Below are positions 22,557 to 33,789 of a DNA stretch of 64,000 nt, piece after piece. The notes below the pieces were generated by a model, which worked only from the letters and a program-made list of their open reading frames with translations, did not search any database and was not told the DNA's origin. The stretch is taken from assembly GCA_021927905.1 (NCBI GenBank), contig BLLK01000020.1, forward strand, positions 1,488,001-1,552,000, given 5' to 3'. Made by a program: the position numbers and the translations under genes. Each line of letters starts with the position of its first letter. Positions within the stretch are counted from its first letter, which is position 1. The stretch is from Chaetoceros tenuissimus (taxonomy: Eukaryota > Bacillariophyta > Thalassiosirophyceae > Chaetocerotales > Chaetocerotaceae).

Positions 22557-23941
22557 TTAAATGGAAACTTTCAAAATATAATCGTCGACAAATGTTTTGC
22601 GGAATGGGGCCCAACCTCCATGTAACAAGTATCGTCTGCTTAGGCTATCACCTTCTTCAAAGTTAATACTTGAATCCGCCATAATATTCGTGAGAGTGGC
22701 AGCATTCCTTCCAGGTGGAAGAGCTTCGTCTGATAACCATGTTTCTTCACCCTGAGCACTTGTCGATGAAACAGTAGGCTTGATCAACTCCCAGCGACCT
22801 TCACCACTGAATCTGTTAATCATTAGAGCCCATACATCATCCAAAGGTACAAGGCCATGATCAGATGTTCTCGCTCCCCCATACAAAATCGCACAAGTCT
22901 CGTTAAAAGAAACGAGGTTTGGTGCCGCTCTAGTACATGGGACATGAGACTGGTGGTCAAAGAATAATTTCTCATCACCCTGCATCTTGACCTTTGTCCA
23001 TTCCCAAGTAATGGTATTCAAGAGGAATACTTCATTTGACATGCTCCCACTTTGATTTGCACCTCCAAAAAAACAAGCAAACGAGCCCAACATACAAGCA
23101 GCATGAAGGCCTCTTGAAGATGGAGCTTGACCTTGAGTCTTTTGCTTTGTAAATGTTTCAGTAATTGCATCAAATATATATATGAAGTCAGTACAACGAT
23201 GATTGTGAATGATGCATTCGTAGGCACATGGGAGAGGTAGGGCTACATGACGGCTGGTAGGGCCATCTGGAAATGTGATTGGTAATTTACGCCATTCCTT
23301 CTTTTTCGAGTCAAAACAATGAATAGTGTCAAGAATTTCATTATGATCTGCTCGCTTGTATGGATTCCACCCTGCAAAAAGATATGCTCTGTTTGGAAAA
23401 TGACATGGGAATGAGTCAGAATGATCAGCATTGAATTCTTCGCAAGAACATATGAACATATCTACGAGTAGGTATAACTACCTAGCACCTATACTTACTT
23501 TCCATTCAAAACAGATACTGCAGAGACAAGTCTCTCTTCTGGAATGTCCCCATTCTGTTCGACAACTTCCCAATCGCCAAGTCCATTTCCTTCTAGACTG
23601 CGCTTCCATAATTCATTCATGGGATATCTCTTGACGTCAATTTCACGTCCAGTGGAAGAAGTGACGACCTCTTCACCGTAACCTCCAAATGAATAGATGT
23701 CGTTATCAATAGTAAATGATACATGACCAGATCTTGGCACCATGACTTTATTGTTGTTCTTATATTGCTCATGAGGACTGTGGCATGTAGAATCGTCTTT
23801 GATGGTAGGTTTGATCCATTCTGCTTTGATGTTGCTCATAGTTGCTGTATTGATTCCTCTACCAAAGCCATTTGGGCTCAGATATAGAGCCGAAGCTCTA
23901 CCCACATTGAAGATGAGGAAAATAGATAGAAGATGATGCAT
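22557..23941 (-). CDS. Secreted Kelch-repeat protein
   Basis: Two exons: 23941-23499 and 23388-22557 (110-nt intron, GTAAGT...CAG), giving 424 residues. A signal peptide MHHLLSIFLIFNVGRASA precedes LYLSP. At least five Kelch-type blades are visible by paired glycines and aromatics: VSFTIDNDIYSFGGYG, AYLFAGWNPY, HAACMLGSFACFFGGANQSG, NLVSFNETCAILYGGART and RRYLLHGGWAPF. Between them are the usual W-(E/K)-(W/K/L) strands (TWEWTKV, EWRKLPI, RWELIKP). The protein is predicted to fold as a beta-propeller in the secretory pathway or outside the cell. Partner and substrate are unknown. The splice junction places AYLFAGW directly after VSVLNGK, restoring one blade. Confidence 0.85.
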
Positions 23942-26129
23942 GATTGTTCTGGACTGAATTATTTTTGAAATGACAATGCGTTTATGAACAGATTGATTGT
24001 TCTATTTCATGTGAGAGATTCTTCACTCACATGTGACATGTCATGTCACATCGGAATTTTTGAATTTGATAATTTGGCGCGCCAGGAATTCTTCTCGTCA
24101 TTTAACGGTTTTCTGCTCTCACTTTTCCAAACATTGATATTTGTCGAAATCTGTTTGTATCCTGTGATTGAAATGTGATCATTCTAATTGGTAAGGTTGA
24201 GAAAATCCTCGCAAAAAGGCAAAACCAGTATATTTTAGTGCTTTTATGACAATGATAAAGATAGGAAAGCACTCGTAATGCGTGAAATCTGCTTTTCAAA
24301 ATGCAACCTCGTTATGATCTGAAATTGATCCTTCTCTAAATTTGGCTGCAACTGTGATGATTATATCTTTATAGAAGGGCACAATCATATCTGATGGAAA
24401 GGCATGAATTAGAGTGGAGTGGGGATGAAGTATAGTTGAGTGAAATCCAATAGTGAGGCTACATTTCTGAACTATTGACTTCGATGTACCTTAAGGTAAA
24501 GAGTCTTTCTGAAAGGGGATATACTTTCTAGTATGAAGAGGAGAAGAATTCTTGCTCTATTCATGCACAGTGGGAAATGTGCTAGTCTAGCTGTGCACTA
24601 TTTTCAACATGATTTGTTGGTGTATGAACATCTGAATCTAGTTCAAAATTTCTCTCGTGATAGATTCACCCCTAGAGCACTGCCTCGCAAGCCATAAACA
24701 GCTTCCATTTAGATTTAAAATGGTGGGGGAAAAGTTGACGACGTCAATTGGGACTCCAAATGACTATAAACAATTGTGTTTGGAATGTAGCCAAAGTTTT
24801 GCATGTGACAAGGAAAAACAGTATGTTGTGTACTTTTCTGCAATGATGGATCCATGACGACAATGCATTGGATGGACAAGGGAGAACTTGAATAACGAAG
24901 ATATGTGTTTCTGCTAGATAGCGTTCGCATGTTCTCTTCTATTTGAGGATGGTATCCATGTTGATGATCTCACGTAGCAACGCGCAAAGATGAAAATGGA
25001 AATGGTTTTTTGAGCTTTGGGGGTGTGACAAATAAATATATATCACAAGGATTAGATTATCAGGTATGTTATTCCCTTTACGATGATAAATACAGAACCA
25101 AAGTTCGAGAAATTGGATGTAATCTGATGGTAGAATTCAGGAACAATTCATTATTCGCCGTATGATGCAGTATTCTTCTTCATTCGTCGCCATATATTTT
25201 GTTCTCGCTTGATGTCAGTACTTGCGACTTCATCTTAGATTCAGAAGTTACTTGAATTAAAAGTATACGCAAATCACGCATAGTTGTTCCAAGTCATATA
25301 ATGTAATTCAAAAGATGAATGATAACATTATTCTTTGTGTTTTGAAGTATCGTTTCCTTTCTCGTATGTTCGATTTCCCTTAGTTCGATGATAATCAGCG
25401 CTTGCTCTACCTCCAAAAAGATGTGCATATTTTTCTGTATTTTTAATATAGGAACGACAATATCAAGTATTGATACAAATATGTGAATTTAAATTGCTGT
25501 GAATACCTATGATCTTTATTTTTAAGCGAATATATCCCACAAACAGAGAAGAATCGTCCATCTCTGGCTCTGAATGAAGCTCGAACTTCACATATTACTG
25601 TGATGATATGATATTCGAATTGGAAGTGCTAGTTTCTAGTGGATTCATGCAACGAAAGGTGTACAAGCTGAAGTAGAATATCTGGAAAGATAGGTCAACT
25701 TGAGGCATCGAATGAGTAATGATTGCTCAAATACGTCAGAGATAACATGACGAGCTCAACCTCGCTTGGCTCAACCTATGAATGTAGAAACGAGAAATCT
25801 GACAAAGGAATGTGGATATCATCATCGTCTCTGGAAGAATGATTGCTAAGACTTGTTTGACATTTCACAAGCCAGCTATTTCAAATAAGCATCTAGAATT
25901 GATGCATCTTTAATTGCTATGAGTCTTTTCAATCCACAACCTTTGTCTTTTTTCTTCTGTTTGTTTTGCCTTTCAACTGTTGTGATGATGTGGAGATATT
26001 TAGCTGAAATAACTATCATCTTAATGTCAAAGAACTGTATAGAGTGCTAGATTGGAGTTACATCGTAAGGAAGGTACAAGGACTCAATTTGAATGTCACG
26101 GACGTATCTGGTAACTACAGAAATTTACT

Positions 26130-26740
26130 TTGTTTTAATTCATATGTTTTGCGCATAGTCTTTGTTACCTATCAATCATGCACATAGAGATTCAAAGTAG
26201 AAATAGCAGCACTCCTATCAGGCGTAAAGGGGGGAACAGTTCTGGGATAAAATGATCTGCACTGTCCAAAGAAAATGGAGTCTCGTTCAAAGATGGAATT
26301 AATTTCTCAGGTTGAGGCACAGTCAAGTGTCAAGTCGTTTTCTCAAAGCTGCAGTCTCTCTCACTCCAAGATTGTGCGAAAGTTTTGACCACTTCTTTTT
26401 AAGATCCCTTGCGAGTAAAGCATTTGAACTTTTCAATGTAGCGGAAAAGGAAGCTTCAATTAACATGGTCATTCAACAATTCGATCCGTGGTCCCTAAGT
26501 TACAAAAGTGCTAGACAGAAAATGAAATGCGAAGATGTTCCTGGAAACCTACATGCCCAAAATACAATCTCTTTCCAGTAAAAGCAAATGTATCTGGAAC
26601 TCCTTTCATTACCTAGTTTTGGTTGGAGATCGATATTTGAATGAAAACAACTTGATCTTATCCATGCCTCATCATGGATGCCTGTGAAAGATCCCAATTT
26701 CAATGCGAACAAGTTTCTTTACTCGAAATAAAAGATATTG
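26130..26740 (+). repeat. Diverged repeat, copy R1
   Basis: Shares an ordered series of near-identical strings with R3 (27625-28310): AATAGCA(G/A)CACTCCT then AGGCGTAAAGGGGG (26220), GTCAAGT...TTTCTCAA followed by CAGTCTCTCTC, GGAAGCTTCAAT, CAGAAAATGAA, and AAAGCAAATG. Order and spacing are preserved over about 600 bp. Family unknown; no terminal inverted repeats or target duplication were recognised. Confidence 0.7.
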
Positions 26741-26869
26741 ATGTAAATTGCGTTGGAGTAAAAAACTTGTGTCAGAATTATATTATAATATGGAACCATG
26801 ACACTACATTAGTAACCAATTGAAAGTCCCCCAAGCTTCCCAAAAAACTGACCCAGGAGAACCATAACC

Positions 26870-27110
26870 ATTGTTCACCTTCAGATCGAGGCTCAGTCAG
26901 GTCTTGGAGAATTTCTCAAAGCACCGTCACTCTCTCTCTCACTCCATAAAGAGTGAAATCCGTGGTCACTTCTCAATTTCTAATCTCTCACACTCCAAGG
27001 TAGAGTGAAATGATGTTTAGAAGCGATGCAACACACAGACCATCACTCGAAGTGCAAGGACAGATGCTACTCGTACATTTGTGCTGGAAAAAGAGTATTA
27101 ACTTCATTCT
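26870..27110 (+). repeat. Diverged repeat, partial copy R2
   Basis: Aligns with the middle of R1 and R3: CAGATCGAGGCTCAGTCAGG, TTTCTCAAAGCACCGTC, CTCTCTCTCACTCC, then GTGCAAGGACAGATGCTA, which matches GTGCAAGGGCAGATGCTT in R3. It lacks the 5' GGCGTAAAGGGGG part and the 3' part. Confidence 0.6.
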
Positions 27111-27624
27111 CACTCCTTCAAATTCCATTTCCCTCCCCATCCCTATCCTCAATCAGCGATAAATTTGATGCAAAGGTCCATCGTTTTTGCCTATAATATG
27201 TTCGCATATTATTCTATACACTATATTGAATATATTATTTGACAAGCAAAAGCTTTCGATTTTTGCCACTAGGTGACTGGAAAAGGGGTAGCTTTACAAA
27301 ATAGGTACACGATTTCTAAAAATCAGTGCACCATACTTCCTATTTTGGGAAAGCAGTGTGAGCGAGTGAAACAAATGAGTGATATGCTGAATTGCAGGGA
27401 CAATTTCTTCAACGTATTTCTTGAGAACTAGGAATCAAGTTCGAACTACTAGTACTTAACATTTGTTCTCATATAAGTATGACCTCTCGTCTGCGTGTAG
27501 TTGATGAAGTTTCTAACTTTACCTTTTAATAGAATATTGTTCAGTTCCCATAGCCCACGAAAAAGAAACCACTCGCATTCAAATTACTTTTGTTGTTTTC
27601 ACCTTTAGAAGTTTGCAAAGCATG

Positions 27625-28310
27625 AAGTTTTGCTTTGTTTCAGATGTTTTGCTCGTAAAGACGATTCCCTAATAATCCATGATGACATAGAGGGTTTTAT
27701 ACAAGAAATAGCAACACTCCTGTCAGGCGTAAAGGGGGAATGCATTATTACCAAAAACTTATTTCCACTGGTCAGAGAATAGTGCCTCATTCAGAGTTAG
27801 AGTTACCTTCTTAGATCGAGGTACGGTCAAGTATTGGAGAGTTTCTCAAGGCACAGTCTCTCTCTCACCCCAAGGCGGGGTAAAATCTTTGGTCTCTGCT
27901 GAAGGCCATCATGTCATTCTCATTCAGATGTGAGTGAAACACCTGGACTATCTCAATGTGCAAGGGCAGATGCTTAGTTAGTGGTAGAAAGGAAGCTTCA
28001 ATACAATTAATTCACTGTCCCTCTCGTCATTCTGGTCGAGGTATTATTAAACTTTTAAATCATAGGTATTTAGCAGAAAATGAAGAAGAGGCGAAGATAC
28101 TGTTGGAAGCCTGCACCCCAAAAATACACGCTCTTCTTCCACTAAAGCAAATGCATGCGAAACTTATCTTCGTACCTCTATTTTGAGAGAGATTTCTACA
28201 AGAATAAAACAGATTCATCTGGTCCTTGCCTCATAGATGCCTGAGAAAAGTCCGAGTTCGATTCGAGCATATTTCATTACCTACTTGAGAGAAAAAGATC
28301 GATGAAGTAT
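27625..28310 (+). repeat. Diverged repeat, copy R3
   Basis: The second long copy, about 1.5 kb downstream of R1 in the same orientation. It carries GTCAGGCGTAAAGGGGGAAT (27722), TAGATCGAGGTACGGTCAAG, CAAGGCACAGTCTCTCTCTC and the 3' strings shared with R1. A short further match (ATCGAGTTATGGTCAAGTAG then CCTCAAAG, about 28575-28610) may be a fourth remnant. Confidence 0.7.
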
Positions 28311-29000
28311 GCGGGAAGCAAACAGCATGTTTTTGTATTACATCAACATGGAAGGATGACCTTACACAATCAACCAGTGCATTACTTCAGTACTGGTAAG
28401 TCTATGAAAGTGCTCGATGAAACATAGACCGTGCCATTTTTCTGTATACAACAATTATACCATACAACTTTTAGGAGGTATTCTCTTCTCCTCAATCTAG
28501 GTAAGAAGTAAACGAAGGGAGAGTCACGGTCAAGATGCAAGATGCCTTTTGGAAATCACTCCAGCATGTTGCCGTCATCGAGTTATGGTCAAGTAGTTTC
28601 CTCAAAGTTATTACTTTTTGACAAGCTTTGTTAACTTTTGTAGTAGAAAAGTTAAAGTCAGAGCTAAAGAAACGAGCGTTCACGCGCTGGTGAAAGAGAG
28701 CTGCCAAGATTATAATTGTAAATAGTCATATTTATCAAATGGACCTATTTATGGACGAACAATCATTATCGAGGAAGAAACATTGTTAGCGCAAGAAATG
28801 AAAGAGTCTTTATCAAAATACGCTACCTACAATCTTAGTATAATGTTTGTTCAAGAACTGCCTCCACCGACCTAAACTATCAAGTGAATATCTAAATAGA
28901 ATGTGCTTTATATTTTACTTCATAGTTTTGTTATTCATTTCCTAATGTACTTCCATTTCCCAAAGATTGATATAAATTTATTTACTAAATAATCTGGTCC

Positions 29001-30554
29001 TTAATGTGCATGAGCCTTACCCTTCTTTCCAGAAGCCTTTGCTTGCAATTCAGAAACAATACCTCCACAAGCAAGAGCGATTCCAGACCATCCAGTTGCT
29101 GAAAGTGAATGTCCCTTCAAGAAGATACTCAAAAGAACTGAGAAGATCTTTCTAGTAGTAGTAACAGTAGACAAAACAAGTGGATCAAAGTTTGCAATTG
29201 TGTAAAAGATGAACGATTGTCCAATAGCCGAACAAAGTGCAAACTTGACAATATTGGAAAGAATCTCTGGATTAGCAGTACAGAATGCAAGTCCTGATGT
29301 GAATTCTCCCAAACCAAGTGCTACTACTACAGCAGTAAGACACATGAAAAGATTGGTCCAAAACATGAAATCATATGGCTTTGGTTTTACTCCCACCTTT
29401 GCCGTTTCAGCCTTTAGACGCTTCTGGAATCCAGCGGTAACTCCATCTAATACAAGAGACATGACAATGTAAGCTACTCCAAGTGTGGAATTGGAAGTAG
29501 ATCCCCCCTTCTTCTTTCCCATAGAAACAATAGCAGTTCCTCCAATGATTGCAGCCACCTGAAGATATTCTCTTACAGTGTAAGTTGCTCCACCAAGAAG
29601 TAGAGAACCAGCCATAACTGGTGCCATTTTTCCACTCTTTGCAAGGGTAGCGACTGGGAAACTCAATCCATTAGCAAGTGCAAGAGATGTACATGCCTTT
29701 GCAGATACCTGTGAAGCTCCAGAAATACCAAACATGGTCAATGGAATATTCTTAGTTGGGCCCATAAGCTGCATTCCGACGAATCCGATAATGACATTTG
29801 CCAAAGCTTCTAGTACCTGAAGGAACCATGCCTGTTTGAAAGATGACCCATCTTCAGCTGTGTAACGGAATACATCTTCTTGAAGTGATCCATAGTAGAG
29901 AAACGCTCCGTAGATTCCTCCTGCTCCAATGATGAGTTTGACTGCGTCTGGTAATCCTTGTTTTGGTGCTGACATGTTGGTAGTTTCTGTTGTTTTGACT
30001 TCTGTTGATGCTTTTGTGGATCCTCCTCGTTTTACTTGGCTTTAGGTTTAGAATAAAAGGAATGTGAAATGTTAGAACAATGGCTTTTTGAATTTGGTGA
30101 ATGGCATTTTCGTTTTTCATTGCAACAATTGTCATCGGAATGTTTTCATATATGAGAATTCTTTCACATTGTCTTCCCTTAATTTGACCTCACTATATTC
30201 ATATTCTCATTTGCTAAGACCTCACCTCTCAAGATCAGGAGAAGAAGGTTGTGTCGGTTCCTGTGGCACCTCATATGTTTTATCTTCCTTCTCTTGTTCA
30301 TTACTCATATTTCTGTAGAAATTATTACTATACGATGAATATGAAGAGCTATGTTGAACCCGTTCGTTTTCTCTTCTCCTCATGATTTCAAAATCTGTTG
30401 AAGAATCTTACCTCAAAAGTGAGTTTGCAAGACTATCGGTTTGCAATTGGGTGCGATGATGTGTGTTAGCAAGGGTTTGTTTAGGTACAAAGGTCTTGGC
30501 TTCAATAGTGTGAAGTGATGCTGCAAGACAAATTAGTAATTTTGTGATCTTCAT
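29001..30554 (-). CDS. SLC35B-type nucleotide-sugar/UAA transporter with an N-terminal signal peptide
   Basis: Three exons: 30554-30412, 30312-30226, 30039-29001, all GT-AG with every junction in phase 2, giving 422 residues. The last exon alone encodes a complete-looking 10-helix drug/metabolite-type transporter: LIIGAGGIYGAFLYYGSLQE, SLALANGLSFPVATLAKSGK, and the SLC35B signature TTTRKIFSVLLSIFLKGHSL. Such proteins exchange nucleotide sugars or ATP/ADP-like nucleotides across ER or Golgi membranes. The two small upstream exons add MKITKLLICLAASLHTIEA, a good signal peptide, and a Gln/Thr/Pro-rich linker of about 70 residues. The signal peptide suggests ER entry and perhaps a plastid-envelope destination. 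Whether an internal start (ATG 29975) is also used is unknown. Confidence 0.8.
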
Positions 30555-30894
30555 TTTTATGAGAAGAAAAAAGAAGTCTTCTAAAGTTATGAGTGGAACT
30601 CACCTTTCAAAGAATATCTAAATCTATGCGGTGATTGCATCAAGGCATGTTGAAGAACAGTTCGGTGATGCACTTGGATGCACTTGAAATTTGCAAGTGC
30701 ATGACAACTGAACCGTTTCAGGTTGGTAGATACGGACAGCTAAAATAGATGTGTTTTGACACGATGACACTCATTTTACGCCACTTTTTCACCACCGATG
30801 TGCAAGATAATACTATGTACTTAGAATAGACCTTCTACTTGTTAGAAGAGGTCCAGAAAGATATTGCATCTGTTTTATAAAGTCCTATAAGGAT
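30555..30894. promoter_or_regulatory. Divergent promoter region between SLC35B-like and Kv channel genes
   Basis: About 340 bp between divergent start codons. TTTTATAAAG near 30872-30881 lies about 15-20 bp before the channel ATG. No other feature recognised; promoter role is inferred. Confidence 0.35.
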
Positions 30895-32065
30895 ATGATT
30901 AAGCTCTCAGAAAAAGAAAGAAAAAACTCAGGTGATAGTTGCAGCGATAGTCTAACTGACTCAAGCTCGACAGGTTCAGACCCTGAGTGTGGTTACTTTC
31001 TCCATTCTGATGCACCAAAGAAGAATAAAGACGAGCATCCAATATTTGACCATAGCTCACGTACATTCCTTCCAATCATTGAAATTGCACTTGCGATTCT
31101 CGTGATCTTATCTTCTTTATTGGTAGGAATCGGCACTCTTGAATGGATATCCCCTGAAGTGGAAACTGCATTAGACTATGGAGAGGCATTCATATGTTTC
31201 ATCTTTACAGTGGAATATATTGTCAGATGGAAAATGCATAACTTCTCCTTCCGATATTTACTCAAGCCAATGAGTATCGTGGACTTGCTTGCCATCGTAC
31301 CGGGTTTTGTGAAAGCAGCTGCATTCTTTGGAGCAGAAATGCCAGAATCTATACTTGAGGGAGCATTGATAAATTTGCGTCTATTGCGTATTCTACGTTT
31401 GCAAAGAGCTTTGACAGATCATGATACCTTTCATAGTTTTGCTCAAGCATTAGGATTCCATTCATCAAATGTCAAGTCTTATCAATTGCAACTTGCGCGA
31501 GTTTTGATTACTGTATACACCTTATTTTCTGTTACTGCTGGTTTGATATACACAGCAGAACATACAGTCAATGAATCCTTGCCAGATTATTTCGTTAGTT
31601 TATACTTTTGCATCATCACTCTGGTAAGTTTTACAGGATAGTATATATGCAATATTATGAGATATTATTCGTAATTGAAACCATTATTAACACAAATTCT
31701 TGCCATGATAGACCACAGTGGGTTTCGGAGACATCTCCCCAGCTACAAGTATAGGAAGAATGATAATCAGTGGAGCCATTCTTTTTGGATCAGTAGTGAT
31801 TCCTATTCAAGCTGCTGCATTAGCAGAAGCATTGTTGGATCGAGATGGACAGAAGAAAAATAAAGACATTAGTTTGGACGAAACAATGAGGACAAATGGA
31901 GCTTTGAAAGCGGAAGATTCGCCATATTCGCCAGCAATCATGTCATCGAGAATGGATTTATTGGAAAGTAAAGTTGACGAAACCAACATTCGTCTAGATA
32001 AGTTGCTTTCATTACTGGAAGCGCCAACCAAAGATTCAATCCCGGAGACGTCAGAAATGGTCTAG
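30895..32065 (+). CDS. Voltage-gated potassium channel alpha subunit
   Basis: Two exons: 30895-31623 and 31712-32065 (88-nt intron, GTAAGT...TAG, phase 0), giving 360 residues. One six-helix unit: S1 LPIIEIALAILVILSSLLVG, S2 GEAFICFIFTVEYIVRW, S3 SIVDLLAIVPGFV, S4 NLRLLRILRLQRAL with four arginines at every third position, S5 LARVLITVYTLFSVTAGLIY, a pore with the K+ filter TTVGFGD, and S6 IISGAILFGSVVIPIQAAAL. The intron falls directly before TTVGFGD. The C-terminus has a short coiled coil (MDLLESKVDETNIRLDKLL) that could drive tetramer assembly. The cytosolic N-terminus is Ser/Asp-rich without a T1 domain. Membrane target (plasma membrane or endomembrane) is not shown. Confidence 0.93.
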
Positions 32066-32582
32066 GCCGAATGAAAATGTGTTTGATTCGATTCTTAATT
32101 AACGCGAATGAGTAAATGGAGTGTATGCTGAATTTGTAACGGTACAAACAGCATTTTTAAGTATAGTCTACGTACGTAATTTTCCTGGTGAATAAAATAA
32201 CATGAATAGTTGAGGCCAAGCTAGGCATGCAATAAACTATGAGTTGTATTAAAGTCCATCTTTTTGTGTAGTTGCCGGCTAGATTATGTCCACCATGTTA
32301 CTTATTTGCATGCAGTCCGCTCAGTTAGTTTTATAAATAAAATAAAATGAGAGTGCACCACATGCATAGGAATAGTCATGTTTTTTTAGAAAGACACTTG
32401 AGAATCTTCCATGTGATTCTTGGAGATTCACATCATGAGAACACTAAGCACTAACTAGAACTCTCTCCTTCTCATCCGAACTAAAACTATACTTACAATA
32501 GGTGAAATCTATCTTCAGTGCTATTATATTTGAAAGAAAAACAAAATGAAAGATATCATTACGGTTTCTTGATAAGAAGACC
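32066..32582. other. Intergenic, 517 bp
   Basis: Contains TACGTACGTA near 32169-32178 and AT-rich sequence. No gene recognised. Confidence 0.5.
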
Positions 32583-33251
32583 ATGAAAAGCGAATCGAAT
32601 CACAATGCGAAAGAAGTTGAGGTAGACGGACTTCCATCCCTACGGCAAGGTACACCACCAATTCTTGTTGAATCAGACATTAGTACGGGTACTGATTCTT
32701 TGAGAAGTATAAGCGACGATCTAGTCATGTGTAAAATCCAACCTACTACTTCAAATGAAGTCTTTGATCCCCGAGCAAAGGAAGAAGAAGAAGAATTTGA
32801 AAGAGCCAATTCTGCACGCAAAAAGAAGGTGTCTTTCCATGATACAAAGAAAAATGCATGTCACCAAAGGGTTGTTTCATTTGACAAGGTTGAGATACAT
32901 TATCATGATATTATCTTAGGAGACAACCCTGACTGCGTAGAAGGACCTCCCATCAGTATAGACTGGGGCTACTTTGACAAGGTCACACTCAGTATTGATC
33001 GATTCGAGCATACAAGAAGAGGCAAGCGACGGAAAGGTGAAAAAAACCTTTTCATTTCTTCCCTGCAGAGACTCAAGCTCTTGAAAGGAACAGGAAAGTA
33101 TAAAAGTTCAGAGATATATGATCGTATGGACGAAGTACAGAGTATACGAAAGGAAAGACAGAACTCTTGTCGAGGTTTGGTCTGGAAGAGATGGGTACGT
33201 AATGTATTTCATCAAAATTCAAGACAATCAAGTCCAAGCTGCACGAAGTAA
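32583..33251 (+). CDS. LGDNP-motif hypothetical protein, tandem copy 1
   Basis: 222 residues, single exon. A disordered N-terminus leads to KKVSFHDTK and then VVSFDKVEIHYHDIILGDNP, DCVEGPPIS and the basic block HTRRGKRRKGEKNLFISSLQ with RLKLLKGTGKYKSSEIYDRM. It ends with KERQNSCRGLVWKRW. I remember the pattern V-(S/R)-F-x-x-V-E-(I/V)-x-x-(Y/H)-(D/S)-x(2-3)-LGDNP-x-C-x-x-GPP from many diatom proteins of unknown function; this is memory, not a search. It is a close paralogue of the next gene. No membrane segment. The repeated (K/R)-(T/V)-VSF elements and the dense basic patch suggest a nuclear or regulatory protein, which is inference. Confidence 0.75.
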   Translation: MKSESNHNAKEVEVDGLPSLRQGTPPILVESDISTGTDSLRSISDDLVMCKIQPTTSNEVFDPRAKEEEEEFERANSARKKKVSFHDTKKNACHQRVVSFDKVEIHYHDIILGDNPDCVEGPPISIDWGYFDKVTLSIDRFEHTRRGKRRKGEKNLFISSLQRLKLLKGTGKYKSSEIYDRMDEVQSIRKERQNSCRGLVWKRWVRNVFHQNSRQSSPSCTK

Positions 33252-33789
33252 AGTTTGGGAATTGCAGGAATCATGGAAATACAAGCATTTAAACTAAGAA
33301 ACCTTTCATTCTATTGCTCATAGCTTCACAAGAAAAGAAGAAGAACCGAATCGTGAAATGCATTAGCTTTACTTTTTTACTGTAGATTTCTTAATAAGAT
33401 AGTCTCCTATTGTTTTTCTTTTCTGCGCGCTTTGAATCTTCAAGTTTTCATGAAGATTCGATTCAGTTGTCATTCTTCTTCCGCTTTTGAGCTTCGCAAG
33501 AATTCTTTATTTCTGACACTGAGGTCTTACTTTTGGCTATTATCACTATTTTCAAGACACAAAAAGTCGGCGGTGAAGATTCTTCCATCGAATCTTCCCC
33601 AACAAAATGAGAAGAGAGACGTGACAGAAAACAGAAGGGATATCATCACAGGCTCAAGGCCTAATGATACTACAGTGCAATTTCAAACCAAGACATGTAT
33701 GAAGACGAGTAGGGCTGAATGAAAAACCAGGGAAGTCGACTACAACAAGTAATCAGGTCTTTAGCAAGAGCTCTCATATTTTGATTTAG
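33252..33789. other. Intergenic between tandem paralogues, 538 bp
   Basis: Separates the two LGDNP-motif genes. A 96-codon plus ORF (33432-33722) has no similarity to either neighbour and no domain; not called. TTGAATCTTCAAGTTTTCATGAAGATTC near 33433 forms a short hairpin-like stretch. Confidence 0.45.

Larger units (their letters stand above)
23942..29000. other. Gene-poor block, 5 kb, holding diverged repeats
   Basis: In a window where genes are usually 0.3-0.8 kb apart, no convincing gene is seen here. The longest ORFs (66-89 codons) lack domains, biased composition or mutual protein similarity, and two of them (26312 and 27956) merely lie inside copies of the same DNA repeat. The block may hold a noncoding transcript or decayed mobile DNA; neither can be shown from sequence alone. 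The repeats are listed separately. Confidence 0.6.

Noticed and set aside
26312-28186. ORFs of 89 and 76 codons in the gene-poor block
   Set aside because: They lie in copies of one DNA repeat but do not encode similar proteins, so the frame is not conserved.
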